Origin: Tsuneonella deserti
GTDB lineage: Bacteria > Pseudomonadota > Alphaproteobacteria > Sphingomonadales > Sphingomonadaceae
Assembly: GCF_014644315.1 (NCBI RefSeq)
Contig: NZ_BMKL01000001.1
Span: 2,491,001-2,555,000, forward strand
Length of the DNA: 64,000 bases
Direction of reading: 5' to 3'
Shown piece after piece: positions 56,277 through 64,000 of this stretch (positions within the stretch are counted from its first letter, which is position 1; the number at the start of each line of letters is the position of its first letter). The notes beneath the pieces were generated by a model. That model saw nothing but the letters and a program-made list of their open reading frames with translations, did no database searches and had not been told where the DNA came from. Both the position numbers and the translations under genes were made by a program.

Positions 56277-57675
56277 GGCCGCTCCCGATTTTGCCGACGA
56301 CGATGCCCGGCTGGTAGCGAAGGGCCGCGCCGGCGACAACGCCGAGCCGCTGTCGGTGAGCGAACTGGCCGGAATGCTCAAGCGCACGGTCGAGGACCGT
56401 TTCGGCTTCGTCCGCCTGCGCGGCGAGCTCTCAGGCGTGAAGCGCGCGGCATCGGGCCACCTCTACTGCTGCCTCAAGGACGATTCCGCGGTGATCGACG
56501 GGGTGATGTGGCGCGGGCCCGCGTCCGCGCTGGCGTTCCGCCCGGAGGACGGGCTGGAAGTCGTCGCGAGCGGGAAGCTGACGACTTATCCCGGGCGCTC
56601 GAAATACCAGGTGGTGATCGACAAGCTCGAGCTGGCTGGTGAGGGCGCACTGCTCGCCCTGTTCGAAAAGATGCGTCAAAGGCTCGCGGCAGAGGGCTTG
56701 TTCGCACCCGAGCGTAAGCGGCGCCTGCCCTATCTCCCCACTACGATCGGCGTGGTCACTTCTCCCACGGGCGCGGTGATCCGCGACATCCTTCACCGGC
56801 TCGCAGACCGATTCCCGAGCCGCGTCGTGGTCTGGCCGGTGCTGGTCCAGGGCCAGGGAGCAGCCGAACAGGTCGCCGCCGCGGTGCGCGGGTTCTCGGC
56901 CCTGCCGCACGGACACGAATTGCGCCCCGATCTCCTGATCGTCGCGCGCGGCGGCGGTTCGATCGAGGACTTGTGGTGCTTCAACGAGGAGGCGGTCGTG
57001 CGCGCGATCGCCGAGTGCGCGATTCCCACCATCAGCGCGGTCGGGCATGAAACCGATACCACCTTGGCCGACCATGCGGCCGACCACCGCGCACCGACAC
57101 CAACCGCCGCGGCGGAGATCGCCGTGCCGGTGCTGCGCGAGCTTGCCGCCACTCTGGCCGATTTCGCCCATCGCAAGCAGCGCTGCGCCCTGCGACCGGT
57201 GGAGCTGGGACGCGAACGGCTCGAAGCCCGGGTCAAGCGCCTCCCTCAACCCACCACGTTGCTCGCCCCGCAAGCGCAGAAGCTCGACGACCTGTCGGAA
57301 CGGCTGCGGCGAGGCCTGCGCGATTCGGCCTCGCGTTCGCGCGAACGGCTGCAGCACGACCGCGCGCGGCTGGTCCCGTCGCTGCTAACCCACCGGCTCG
57401 AGCGTGGACGCGACAGACTGACCGCGACGGCGCGCCTGATGGCCTCGCTCGATCCCGATGCCGTGCTCCAGCGCGGCTATGTCCGGGTGACCGGGGCCGA
57501 AGGACGCACGGTGACCGACGCATCGGCAGCACGGGGTGAGGCAGCCCTGGTGCTCAAGTTCCGCGACGGTACGCTGGACGTCGCACCGCTTTCCGGCGTC
57601 CAGCGCAAGCCGCGCCCTGTCCCGTCCGTGAAACGGCCCGTGGCGTCGCCGCGGCAGGACGATTTGTTCGGCTAG
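56275..57675 (+). CDS. xseA: Exodeoxyribonuclease VII large subunit
   Basis: 466 residues from the ATG at 56275. The N-terminal OB fold has [15 protein letters not shown] and the core has [19 protein letters not shown] and A-V-G-H-E-T-D. Long helices follow, ending in a basic tail. It makes the multimeric exonuclease with XseB. The gene is read from the same CATG as purD but in the other direction. Confidence 0.95.
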   Translation: MAAPDFADDDARLVAKGRAGDNAEPLSVSELAGMLKRTVEDRFGFVRLRGELSGVKRAASGHLYCCLKDDSAVIDGVMWRGPASALAFRPEDGLEVVASGKLTTYPGRSKYQVVIDKLELAGEGALLALFEKMRQRLAAEGLFAPERKRRLPYLPTTIGVVTSPTGAVIRDILHRLADRFPSRVVVWPVLVQGQGAAEQVAAAVRGFSALPHGHELRPDLLIVARGGGSIEDLWCFNEEAVVRAIAECAIPTISAVGHETDTTLADHAADHRAPTPTAAAEIAVPVLRELAATLADFAHRKQRCALRPVELGRERLEARVKRLPQPTTLLAPQAQKLDDLSERLRRGLRDSASRSRERLQHDRARLVPSLLTHRLERGRDRLTATARLMASLDPDAVLQRGYVRVTGAEGRTVTDASAARGEAALVLKFRDGTLDVAPLSGVQRKPRPVPSVKRPVASPRQDDLFG

Positions 57676-57699
57676 CCGCAAGCTGATAGGTGCTAGGTC

Positions 57700-57900
57700 A
57701 TGCTAATGAAATCGGGTGAAACCGCCGCGCAACTGATCTTCGGGCCCAACGGATTCCGCGTCATGCGGCCTGGCACGCACGTGGTATGTGCCGTGACGGG
57801 CGAGGCGATCGCGCTGGAAGAGCTGCGTTACTGGAGCGTCGAGAGGCAGGAGGCCTACGCGTCGCCCGAGATCGCAACCCGGCGCCATCTTTCGCGGTGA
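57700..57900 (+). CDS. DUF2093 family protein
   Basis: 66 residues; an internal ATG at 57706 is possible. It has F-R-V-M-R-P-G-T-H-V-V-C-A-V-T-G, L-E-E-L-R-Y-W-S-V-E-R-Q-E-A-Y, the mark of DUF2093, a short alphaproteobacterial family of unknown role. It follows xseA by 24 bases and overlaps the M23 gene (GTGA). The gene order xseA-DUF2093-M23 may be conserved. Confidence 0.82.
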   Translation: MLMKSGETAAQLIFGPNGFRVMRPGTHVVCAVTGEAIALEELRYWSVERQEAYASPEIATRRHLSR

Positions 57901-58796
57901 TCGTCCGCTACCCGCAACTCCTCGCCTTGGCCGCGCTCGCCGGCTGCACCGCGCCCGATGGCGCGGCCGAGCCGGAGACGACCGCCGTGGTCCAGCCAAT
58001 TCCCGCAACTTCGCCGACCGCCGCACCAGTTCCGGCAGGGCCGAGCACTTTCGCGTTCGACGGCCAGCTGACCCAGGGCGGCTGGATTCGCGGGCAGGTC
58101 CCCGCAGGGACGCGCACTGCGGATCTCGATGGCCAGGCGATCTCGTTCGACGCGAACGGCCGCTTCTTTGCCGCTTTCGATCGCGACGCAGGACCGCGCG
58201 CGACGCTGACCGCCCATCTTGCCGATGGACGCATCCTCACCAGCCCGGTGGCGATAAGCCCCCGCGATTGGGCGATCGAGCGGATCAACGTCGCGCGCAC
58301 GCCGGGCGGGCCGACCGAAGCATTTCTCGCCCTGAGGCGGCCGGAGCTGGCGAGGATCGCCGCGGCCCGCGCGCGAAACAGCATGAGCGACGGCTGGCGT
58401 CAGAACTTCATCTGGCCGGTCGAGGGACGCATTTCCGGGCGTTTTGGCTCGCAGCGGATCTATCGGGGGGAGCCGGCTGCCTACCATTCGGGCCTCGACA
58501 TCGCGCCCGGGAACGGGGTCGCCTATGTCGCCCCGGCGGATGGAGTTGTGGTGCTCGCGGCCGAGCAGCCATTCACGCTGGAGGGCAACCTCGTGATCAT
58601 CGATCACGGCATGGGCCTCAACAGCGCCTTCCTACACTCCTCGCGCCTCGCCGTGAAGGAAGGCGACGTGGTTCGGCAGGGTCAGCTGATCGGCTATACC
58701 GGAGCCACGGGCCGGGCCAGCGGGCCGCATCTCCACTGGTCGATCAAGTGGCGCGCCGCGCGGCTCGATCCGTTGCTGTTCCTGCCCCCGCGCTAG
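57897..58796 (+). CDS. M23 family peptidase, lipoprotein form
   Basis: 299 residues from a GTG overlapping the DUF2093 stop. The lipobox is A-A-L-A-G-C. The C-terminal M23 (LytM) domain has G-R-F-G-S-Q-R, H-S-G-L-D-I-A-P-G and the metal-binding H-L-H-W near residue 280, so the zinc ligands are present. It probably trims peptidoglycan cross-bridges or activates amidases. It ends next to a hairpin shared with rpmB. Confidence 0.9.
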   Translation: MIVRYPQLLALAALAGCTAPDGAAEPETTAVVQPIPATSPTAAPVPAGPSTFAFDGQLTQGGWIRGQVPAGTRTADLDGQAISFDANGRFFAAFDRDAGPRATLTAHLADGRILTSPVAISPRDWAIERINVARTPGGPTEAFLALRRPELARIAAARARNSMSDGWRQNFIWPVEGRISGRFGSQRIYRGEPAAYHSGLDIAPGNGVAYVAPADGVVVLAAEQPFTLEGNLVIIDHGMGLNSAFLHSSRLAVKEGDVVRQGQLIGYTGATGRASGPHLHWSIKWRAARLDPLLFLPPR

Positions 58797-58836
58797 TCAG
58801 GCCCATATCCGGATAAGCAAAGGTGGCCGGATACGC

Positions 58837-58873
58837 AAAAGCGCGCGGAACCCCGAAAGGCCCGCGCGCTTTG
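58837..58873. terminator. Bidirectional terminator between M23 gene and rpmB
   Basis: AAAGCGCGCGG (58838-58848) pairs with CCGCGCGCTTT (58862-58872), an 11-pair stem. A further A at 58837 gives TTTT on the minus strand and TTT follows on the plus strand. It sits between two converging genes. Confidence 0.75.
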
Positions 58874-58892
58874 CTGTGCCTTGCGGCGCGAA

Positions 58893-59180
58893 TCAGGCGG
58901 CGGCGGCGCTCTTCTTGAGTTCGCGCTTTACCTTCAGCGCGCTCGCCGAGAGCTTCTCGTCGCTGGTCTTGAGCAGCCAGTTGTCGAGCCCGCCATTGTG
59001 CTCCACCGAACGCAGGCCGTGAGTCGAGACCCGGAACTTGAAGCTGCGGTCGAGCTTCTCGCTCAGCAGCGTGACATTCTGCAGGTTGGGCAGGAACGTC
59101 TTCTTGGTCTTGTTGTTGGCGTGGCTCACGTTGTGGCCGATCTGGCGGCCCTTGCCGGTGAGTTCGCAGATGCGCGACAT
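58893..59180 (-). CDS. rpmB: Ribosomal protein bL28
   Basis: 95 residues, the usual alphaproteobacterial length. It begins [11 protein letters not shown] and has [17 protein letters not shown], the L28 signature. It is a large-subunit protein. It is read alone on the minus strand with a strong hairpin after it. Confidence 0.97.
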   Translation of the reverse strand: MSRICELTGKGRQIGHNVSHANNKTKKTFLPNLQNVTLLSEKLDRSFKFRVSTHGLRSVEHNGGLDNWLLKTSDEKLSASALKVKRELKKSAAAA

Positions 59181-59278
59181 GACAGATCTCTTCGCAAAAG
59201 TGGTTTCGGCGGTGCCGGGAAAGGCGCGCGCTTAGCCAAGGGCTCGCGAATCGTCAAGCGCCGGGCTACGCGGCTGGC

Positions 59279-59734
59279 ATGATGCGCTGGCCCCTGCCCG
59301 ACCCGATGCGCCGCGCACTGACGCTGGCGCGTGAGGCTGCCGAGGCGGGCGAAGTGCCGATCGGCGCGGTGGTGGTCAAGGATGGAACGATCGTCGGCGA
59401 AGCCCGCAATGCGCCGCGCGCCACCCACGATCCGACTGCTCACGCCGAGATCGCCGCGATTCGGGCCGCCGCCGCGACGCTCGGAAACGAAAGACTGTCT
59501 GGCTGCGAACTGTACGTCACGCTGGAACCTTGCGCCATGTGCGCGGGGGCCATCGTTCATGCGCGGATTGGCCGGCTGGTTTACGCAGCGCCCGATCCGA
59601 AGGGCGGCGCGGTGACGCATGGAGCGCGGGTATTCGACCACCCGCAATGTCTTCACCGGCCGGAAGTTGTCTCGGGCATCGGCGAAGGCGAATCGGCAGA
59701 TCTGTTGCGCGAATTCTTTCGCGCAAGGCGCTAG
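59279..59734 (+). CDS. tadA: tRNA(adenine34) deaminase TadA
   Basis: 151 residues; a second ATG is 3 bases later. The zinc motifs are H-A-E-I-A-A-I-R (catalytic Glu) and E-P-C-A-M-C-A-G. It deaminates A34 of tRNA-Arg to inosine and is usually essential. Its last bases overlap the RNase T2 gene on the opposite strand. Confidence 0.94.
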   Translation: MMRWPLPDPMRRALTLAREAAEAGEVPIGAVVVKDGTIVGEARNAPRATHDPTAHAEIAAIRAAAATLGNERLSGCELYVTLEPCAMCAGAIVHARIGRLVYAAPDPKGGAVTHGARVFDHPQCLHRPEVVSGIGEGESADLLREFFRARR

Positions 59735-60426
59735 AGCCCGCGCCAGATCTTGATCGGCGCGGCGTCCGCGGGGCCGAAGCGCCGGCGGTCGCAGCGCGCT
59801 GGCATGAAGTCCTTGCCGTAGCAGAGGCGGAGCTCCTCCAGCCAGCCGCGCTGGTTGAGCTTCACGCCAACTGCCTCCGGGCGCCACCCGGGATTGGCGG
59901 CAGCAAAGCGGTGGCGAAGCAGGCCCGCGCTCAGCTCGGGGTCTTTCGAAAGCCGGTCGAGATCGGGCAGCCGCAGGCCGTTGAATAGAATGCGCGTGAC
60001 CTTGAAGTAAGCCTCCGGAGTGCGGACCATGCAAGCTCCGTGCTTGGCCCACTCGGTCGCTTGCAAGCGCGGAGAGGGCACCAGGCACATGTTTCGTCGC
60101 GCTTCGACAGAACTCAGCTTGCGCGCCGTGGGGCACCACTGAGGCCAGGTTCCGCGTGCTTCCGGCCACAGGCCGTGTACCACCAGGCCGAAGCGTCCAT
60201 TGCGGGTCGAACATTGAAACGCCCCGGCAGCTCGCGCCCCACGACCGTTGCAGAACTCGGGCGACCAGCTGAGTGCGAGCGTGTACCCGGTCGGCCGCGA
60301 TTGCCGCACCGGCCCGTCGGGATGGACTTGCGGCACCGATACCGCTTTCGGAACGCGGCACTGATAGGCCTGGGCGGACAGCGGCGCGCCGCTGGCCAGC
60401 AGCGCGAGGCCCAGCGCAATTTTCAC
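59731..60426 (-). CDS. Ribonuclease T2 family protein, exported
   Basis: 231 residues from a GTG overlapping the nadC stop. A signal peptide ends S-A-Q-A. The two catalytic segments are F-G-L-V-V-H-G-L-W-P-E-A and E-W-A-K-H-G-A-C, both His-containing as in RNase T2. The Cys set fits disulfides in the periplasm. It would degrade RNA outside the cytoplasm. Its place between nadC and tadA gives no extra clue. Confidence 0.87.
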   Translation of the reverse strand: MKIALGLALLASGAPLSAQAYQCRVPKAVSVPQVHPDGPVRQSRPTGYTLALSWSPEFCNGRGARAAGAFQCSTRNGRFGLVVHGLWPEARGTWPQWCPTARKLSSVEARRNMCLVPSPRLQATEWAKHGACMVRTPEAYFKVTRILFNGLRLPDLDRLSKDPELSAGLLRHRFAAANPGWRPEAVGVKLNQRGWLEELRLCYGKDFMPARCDRRRFGPADAAPIKIWRGL

Positions 60427-61292
60427 AGCGGCGTGAAGTCGAGCCCGATGTCGGCCGCGGGCGCGCTCTGGGTGAGCCGGCCCACCGAAACGTAATCGAC
60501 GCCGGTTGCCGCCTTGGCCTTGATGGTTTGGAGGTTGATGCCACCGCTCGCCTCGGTCGGCACGCGGCCAGCGACGAGGGTGATCGCCTCACGCAGCGTT
60601 TCGGGCTCCATATTGTCGAGCAGCAACCGGGTCGCGCCCCCCGCGAGCGCGGGTTCGATCTGCTCGATCCGGTCGACTTCGCAGATGATCTCGCGCACTC
60701 CGGCGGCGACCGCGCGGCGCACGGCCTCCCCGACGCTGCCGGCGACGAGGACGTGGTTGTCCTTGATCATCGCCGCGTCCCACAGGCCCATCCGGTGATT
60801 GCGCCCGCCGCCCATTCGCACGGCGTATTTCTCGAGATGGCGCAGGCCGGGAATGGTCTTGCGCGTGTCGAGCAGGACGCAGCGCGGATTGTCCATCGCG
60901 CGCACGTACTCGCGGGTCAGCGTAGCGACGCCGGACAAGTGCTGAACGATGTTGAGCGCGCTGCGTTCGGCGGTGAGCATGGCGCGCGCGTTGCCCTCGA
61001 GGCAGATGAGATTCGCGCCTGCCTCGACTTCCGCGCCCTCGTCGACCAGCCGCTCGACCGTCATCGCCGGATCCAGCGCGCGGAAGAAAGCTTCGGCGAT
61101 CGGCAAACCCGCCACCACGATGGCGTCGCGGCTGTCCATTACGCCGCTAAAGCGCGCATCGGCCGGAATCACGCTCTCGCTGGTAACATCGCGTCCGCCG
61201 CCTGGAAGGCCCTCGCCGAGGTCCTCGGCCAAGGTTTCACGGACAAAGCGGTCGAGATCGAAGCCGGGGAGCGACCAACCCTCAATGGACAA
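60423..61292 (-). CDS. nadC: Nicotinate-nucleotide pyrophosphorylase (carboxylating) NadC
   Basis: 289 residues from a TTG, the only start available before the conserved E-D-L-G-E-G. It has V-L-L-D-T-R-K-T-I-P-G-L-R, N-H-R-M-G-L-W-D-A and L-L-L-D-N-M near residue 215. It makes nicotinate mononucleotide from quinolinate in NAD synthesis. It overlaps the LytTR regulator by 11 bases. Confidence 0.95.
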   Translation of the reverse strand: MSIEGWSLPGFDLDRFVRETLAEDLGEGLPGGGRDVTSESVIPADARFSGVMDSRDAIVVAGLPIAEAFFRALDPAMTVERLVDEGAEVEAGANLICLEGNARAMLTAERSALNIVQHLSGVATLTREYVRAMDNPRCVLLDTRKTIPGLRHLEKYAVRMGGGRNHRMGLWDAAMIKDNHVLVAGSVGEAVRRAVAAGVREIICEVDRIEQIEPALAGGATRLLLDNMEPETLREAITLVAGRVPTEASGGINLQTIKAKAATGVDYVSVGRLTQSAPAADIGLDFTPL

Positions 61293-62088
61293 AGCGGGCC
61301 ACCACGTCGCGGTAGGACCGGCTGACTTTCACTTCCGCGCCGCTGTCCAGCACCAGGAAGCACTCGCCATTGGTGTGCGGCTTCACCTGGCGCACGAGGT
61401 TGAGGTTGACGATCGTCGAACGGTGGACCCGCTGGAAGGTGCGCGGATCGAGCCGGCGTTCGAGGTCCTTCATCGTCTCGCGCAGGATCAGGCTGTTGTC
61501 GCCGGTGTAGATGCACATGTAGTCGCCCGCGGCTTCGATGTGCTCGATCGAGTCAATCTCGACTCGGAAGATCTGTCCGCGGTCCTTGATGTTGATGAGC
61601 TTTTCGTAGCGGTCGGAGCTTTCGGCCGGCGCTTCGTCCGCCGCGGCGAATTCCTCGGCGGCGTCGGGAGCGACTTCGCTTAGCACGTTTTTGAGCTTCT
61701 CGGCTTCCTCCGCGCTGCGCTTTTCGGCGAGGCGCTGGCGCACCCGCTCGACGGTGTCGGCCAGCTTGTCTTCGTCGACAGGTTTCATCAGGTAATTGAC
61801 CGCGTTGGCCTCGAACGCGCGGATCGCATGCTCCTCGAACGCGGTGACGAACACGAACAGCGGCGGTTCGATCTCCATCACCCCTTTGACGACCGAGAAC
61901 CCGTCGAAGCCGGGCATCTGGATGTCGAGGAACACCAGGTCCGGCTTTTCGGTCTTGATCGCCCGGATCGCTTCGCGCCCGTTGGCGCAGGTGCCGATTA
62001 CCTCGACATCGTCGAACTTCTGGAGGCGGAGTTGCAGGCCCTGGATGGCGAGCTTCTCGTCGTCGACGAGCAGGGTGCGGATGGTCAT
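61282..62088 (-). CDS. LytTR family response regulator, second pair
   Basis: 268 residues. The receiver has D-D-E-K near residue 9, the phosphoacceptor Asp in L-V-F-L-D-I-Q-M-P-G-F near residue 54, and F-V-T-A-F-E. An acidic linker follows (about 130-155). The LytTR domain begins near residue 165 (I-E-H-I-E-A-A-G-D-Y-M-C-I-Y). It is coupled to the histidine kinase upstream by an ATGA overlap. Confidence 0.92.
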   Translation of the reverse strand: MTIRTLLVDDEKLAIQGLQLRLQKFDDVEVIGTCANGREAIRAIKTEKPDLVFLDIQMPGFDGFSVVKGVMEIEPPLFVFVTAFEEHAIRAFEANAVNYLMKPVDEDKLADTVERVRQRLAEKRSAEEAEKLKNVLSEVAPDAAEEFAAADEAPAESSDRYEKLINIKDRGQIFRVEIDSIEHIEAAGDYMCIYTGDNSLILRETMKDLERRLDPRTFQRVHRSTIVNLNLVRQVKPHTNGECFLVLDSGAEVKVSRSYRDVVARFVH

Positions 62089-63293
62089 GCGGCAGTGGTT
62101 CCAATCGTAGGCGCCCGAAGGGGCGTCGCGGGTGCGGGAATTGCGGAAGCGGGCCGTTCGACGCCTTGCGTTTCACGCGGCGCTGCGGCCTCGAAGGGGA
62201 TTTCGATGATCACTGTGAAGCCGCCTTCCGGCGGGTTGCGGATTTCGAAGCGGTGCTCCTCGCCATAGGCCTGTTGGAGACGATCGCGGATATTGGCCAG
62301 GCCGACCCCGGTCGAAACCGTGCGACCCACCCCCGCGAGCGACCCCGATCCGCTGCCGCCGCCGCCGCTCTCGCGCAATCCCGGTCCGCTGTCCGATACG
62401 GCGACCCGCAGTCTCTGTCCGACGAGTTGCGCCGTCAGGGTGATGGAGGCGCCCTCTTCCTGGGGGCTGACCGCATACTTGATCGCGTTCTCGACCAATG
62501 GCTGAAGCAGCATCGAGGGCAGGCAGGCGTTGGCCGCTTCCGGTTCAACCTGGAAATCGGTCCGCAGCCGTTCCTCGAACCGCATCCGCTCGATGCCGAG
62601 GTACAGGTTCAGAGTCTCGACTTCCTGCGCGATGGTCACCTTGCTGCCGGGCTCGCTCACCAGAGTGTGGCGCAGGAAGGCGCTCAGGCGGGTGAGCATC
62701 GCGTTCGCGGGCTCCGTCTGCTTGAGCAGCACCAGCGTGGAGATCGAATTGAGCGTATTGAACAGGAAGTGCGGATTGAGCTGGTAGCGCAGCATGGCGA
62801 GCTGCGCGCTGGTCGCCTGCGCCTCGAGCCGCTCGAGCCGGTCGGCCTGTTCCTCCACCTGGAGGAAGAAGTTTATCGCGTAATAGAGCGCCGACCACGC
62901 CCCAAGCAGCGTCCCGTCAAGGAACGCCAGTCCCACGATGCGCTGGGCAAATGTCGTTTCGCGCGTGCCCGAGAAATAGATGCCCTGCAGCCAGGCGTCG
63001 ATCCCGGCATAGACCCCGACCGCCAGGGCAAGCACAACCGCGGTCGTGCCAAGGGTGACGAGAGCGGTGCGCTGCATCAGTTGACGGTAGATGACCGACA
63101 GAACGAGGCTGATCGCGAAGCCTGTCACCACCTGGACCAGCACGACGAGCAGCAGGTCCCACGGCGCCTGGTTGGCCATCGCGGACACTGCGCGCAGTGC
63201 GAACACGCCGCCCCAGCCTGCGAACTGCAGGTTCCAGAATGCGGCGTTCTTGTTGTCGAAGAACGGCGCCGGGCGGAAGGGCAGCATGACCAT
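62085..63293 (-). CDS. LytS-type sensor histidine kinase, second pair
   Basis: 402 residues; a Met two codons later is possible. Membrane segments lie near 25-50, 60-80, 85-105 and 125-150. The kinase region has L-R-Y-Q-L-N-P-H-F-L-F-N-T-L-N-S-I with the phospho-His, then E-N-A-I-K-Y and S-G-P-G-L-R-E-S-G-G-G-G-S. It pairs with the LytTR regulator. It differs from the 28.6 kb kinase in its membrane part. Confidence 0.91.
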   Translation of the reverse strand: MVMLPFRPAPFFDNKNAAFWNLQFAGWGGVFALRAVSAMANQAPWDLLLVVLVQVVTGFAISLVLSVIYRQLMQRTALVTLGTTAVVLALAVGVYAGIDAWLQGIYFSGTRETTFAQRIVGLAFLDGTLLGAWSALYYAINFFLQVEEQADRLERLEAQATSAQLAMLRYQLNPHFLFNTLNSISTLVLLKQTEPANAMLTRLSAFLRHTLVSEPGSKVTIAQEVETLNLYLGIERMRFEERLRTDFQVEPEAANACLPSMLLQPLVENAIKYAVSPQEEGASITLTAQLVGQRLRVAVSDSGPGLRESGGGGSGSGSLAGVGRTVSTGVGLANIRDRLQQAYGEEHRFEIRNPPEGGFTVIIEIPFEAAAPRETQGVERPASAIPAPATPLRAPTIGTTAA

Positions 63294-63386
63294 CTGTCGC
63301 AGCCCTAAACTAATGTCGCCCCCGCGTCAGACAAGTTTTGGCAAGCGCCTGCCCGATGCGCTATGCTGCAAGGCAAGGAGAGAGCC

Positions 63387-64000
63387 ATGGATGTGACCGA
63401 AGATACGCTCCACGGGGCGGCAGAGCGCGCGAAATTCCGCGAGATGAAAGAAGGCACCGCCGAGGACTGGGCGATCATCGGGGCGGACTACATGCAGTTC
63501 GCAGCCGGGCTGCCCGATCGCGTCCTGGCCCATCTTCGGCTGCTGGATGGCGATTTCGGCGGCTTCCCGATCTGCCGGCTCGAGCATTCGTTGCAGACCG
63601 CCACCCGCGCGCACCGGGACGGGCGAGACGAAGCCTACGTGGTGATGGCGCTGCTTCACGACATCGGCGATACGCTGGGCACCTTCAATCACCCGGAAGT
63701 AGCGGCATCGATCATCAAGCCGTTCGTGAGCGAGGAAGTGCACTGGATCTGCCAGAACCACGGACATTTCCAGGGCTACTACTACTTCCACTACCTCGGC
63801 ATGGACCAGAATTCGCGCGAGCAGTTCCGCGATAATCCCTCTTTCGACGCATGCGCGGAATTCTGCGAGAAGTACGACCAGGCGGCCTTCGACCCCGCTT
63901 ACCGTAGCGAAAGCCTCGAGTTCTTCGAGCCCATGGTTCGCCGCGTAATGGCCCGGCCGATCAATTCGCTTTACGCCAAGGTTGCCGAAGCGAAAGCGGC
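63387..64000 (+). CDS. PhnZ-like HD-domain oxygenase candidate (cut by window end)
   Basis: At least 204 residues from an ATG with AAGGAG upstream; the 3' end is outside. The HD set is L-E-H67-S-L-Q, A-L-L-H91-D92-I-G-D, F-N-H102-P-E, N-H125-G-H and K-Y-D164. Spacing and the L-E-H-S-L-Q-x-A and A-L-L-H-D words resemble PhnZ, a mixed-valent diiron oxygenase of 2-aminoethylphosphonate breakdown (from memory). The two positions that in PhnZ hold Tyr24 and Glu27 are Phe57 and Phe60 here. No other phosphonate gene is seen. Confidence 0.75.
   Translation, partial: MDVTEDTLHGAAERAKFREMKEGTAEDWAIIGADYMQFAAGLPDRVLAHLRLLDGDFGGFPICRLEHSLQTATRAHRDGRDEAYVVMALLHDIGDTLGTFNHPEVAASIIKPFVSEEVHWICQNHGHFQGYYYFHYLGMDQNSREQFRDNPSFDACAEFCEKYDQAAFDPAYRSESLEFFEPMVRRVMARPINSLYAKVAEAKA

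Overview
The window looks like an origin-proximal stretch of a high-GC alphaproteobacterial chromosome. The most likely group is the order Sphingomonadales, possibly family Erythrobacteraceae. Three things point there: the alphaproteobacterial order parB-parA-rsmG-mnmG-mnmE and rho-hemJ-hemE | ppsR-maf-aroE-coaE-dnaQ; families concentrated in alphaproteobacteria (PopZ/DUF2497, DUF1491, DUF2093, DUF6489, UrcA, a SUF operon led by an Rrf2 regulator); and the absence of phage, plasmid, insertion-sequence or CRISPR signatures. This placement is inferred from content and order, not from a database search. I saw no tRNA or rRNA gene.

Layout, 1-31 kb: two exported spore-coat-U-type proteins lie at the left edge (0-1.2 kb). 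The chromosome segregation and tRNA-modification block parB-parA-rsmG-mnmG-mnmE (1.3-6.8 kb) carries three parS-like palindromes. A dienelactone hydrolase, an FMN-type glutamate-synthase-like protein and an NTF2-like protein follow, then rho, hemJ and hemE. The only gene-free gap over 300 bases (12,859-13,185) lies between hemE and ppsR. It holds an AT-rich patch and several DnaA-box-like nonamers and is the best candidate for oriC. To its right run ppsR-maf-aroE-coaE-dnaQ, then hpf and ptsN, a thioesterase, a cell-wall hydrolase, xth and erpA, an S9 peptidase, popZ, tolC, fumarase and a LytS/LytTR two-component pair.

Layout, 31-64 kb: housekeeping genes include rplM-rpsI, heme A synthase with cutA, a ThiS-ThiG fusion, an acyl-CoA ligase, gamma-glutamyltransferase and pyrD. 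From 44.97 to 52.04 kb runs a tightly coupled SUF iron-sulfur operon: rrf2-sufB-(DUF559)-(exported small protein)-sufC-(exported Cys protein)-sufD-sufS-sufT-(unknown)-sufA. Three of the unknown genes share ATGA or similar overlaps with the suf genes. The right part carries an adenosine kinase-type PfkB protein, purD and xseA back to back, DUF2093, an M23 peptidase, rpmB, tadA, an RNase T2, nadC and a second LytS/LytTR pair. A PhnZ-like HD protein is cut by the window end.

How it works together: ParABS, PopZ and the candidate oriC lie within about 25 kb and would together form the segregation and polar-anchoring centre. The best leads for something new are (1) the SUF operon with a probably inactive nuclease-fold protein, two exported Cys proteins and a perfect dyad in front of its regulator; (2) a two-gene unit at 38.3-39.4 kb whose second product has a HEPN-type R-N-x3-H motif; (3) a PhnZ-like HD oxygenase candidate with substituted gate residues; (4) a strong orphan terminator near 44.2 kb that may end a small RNA.
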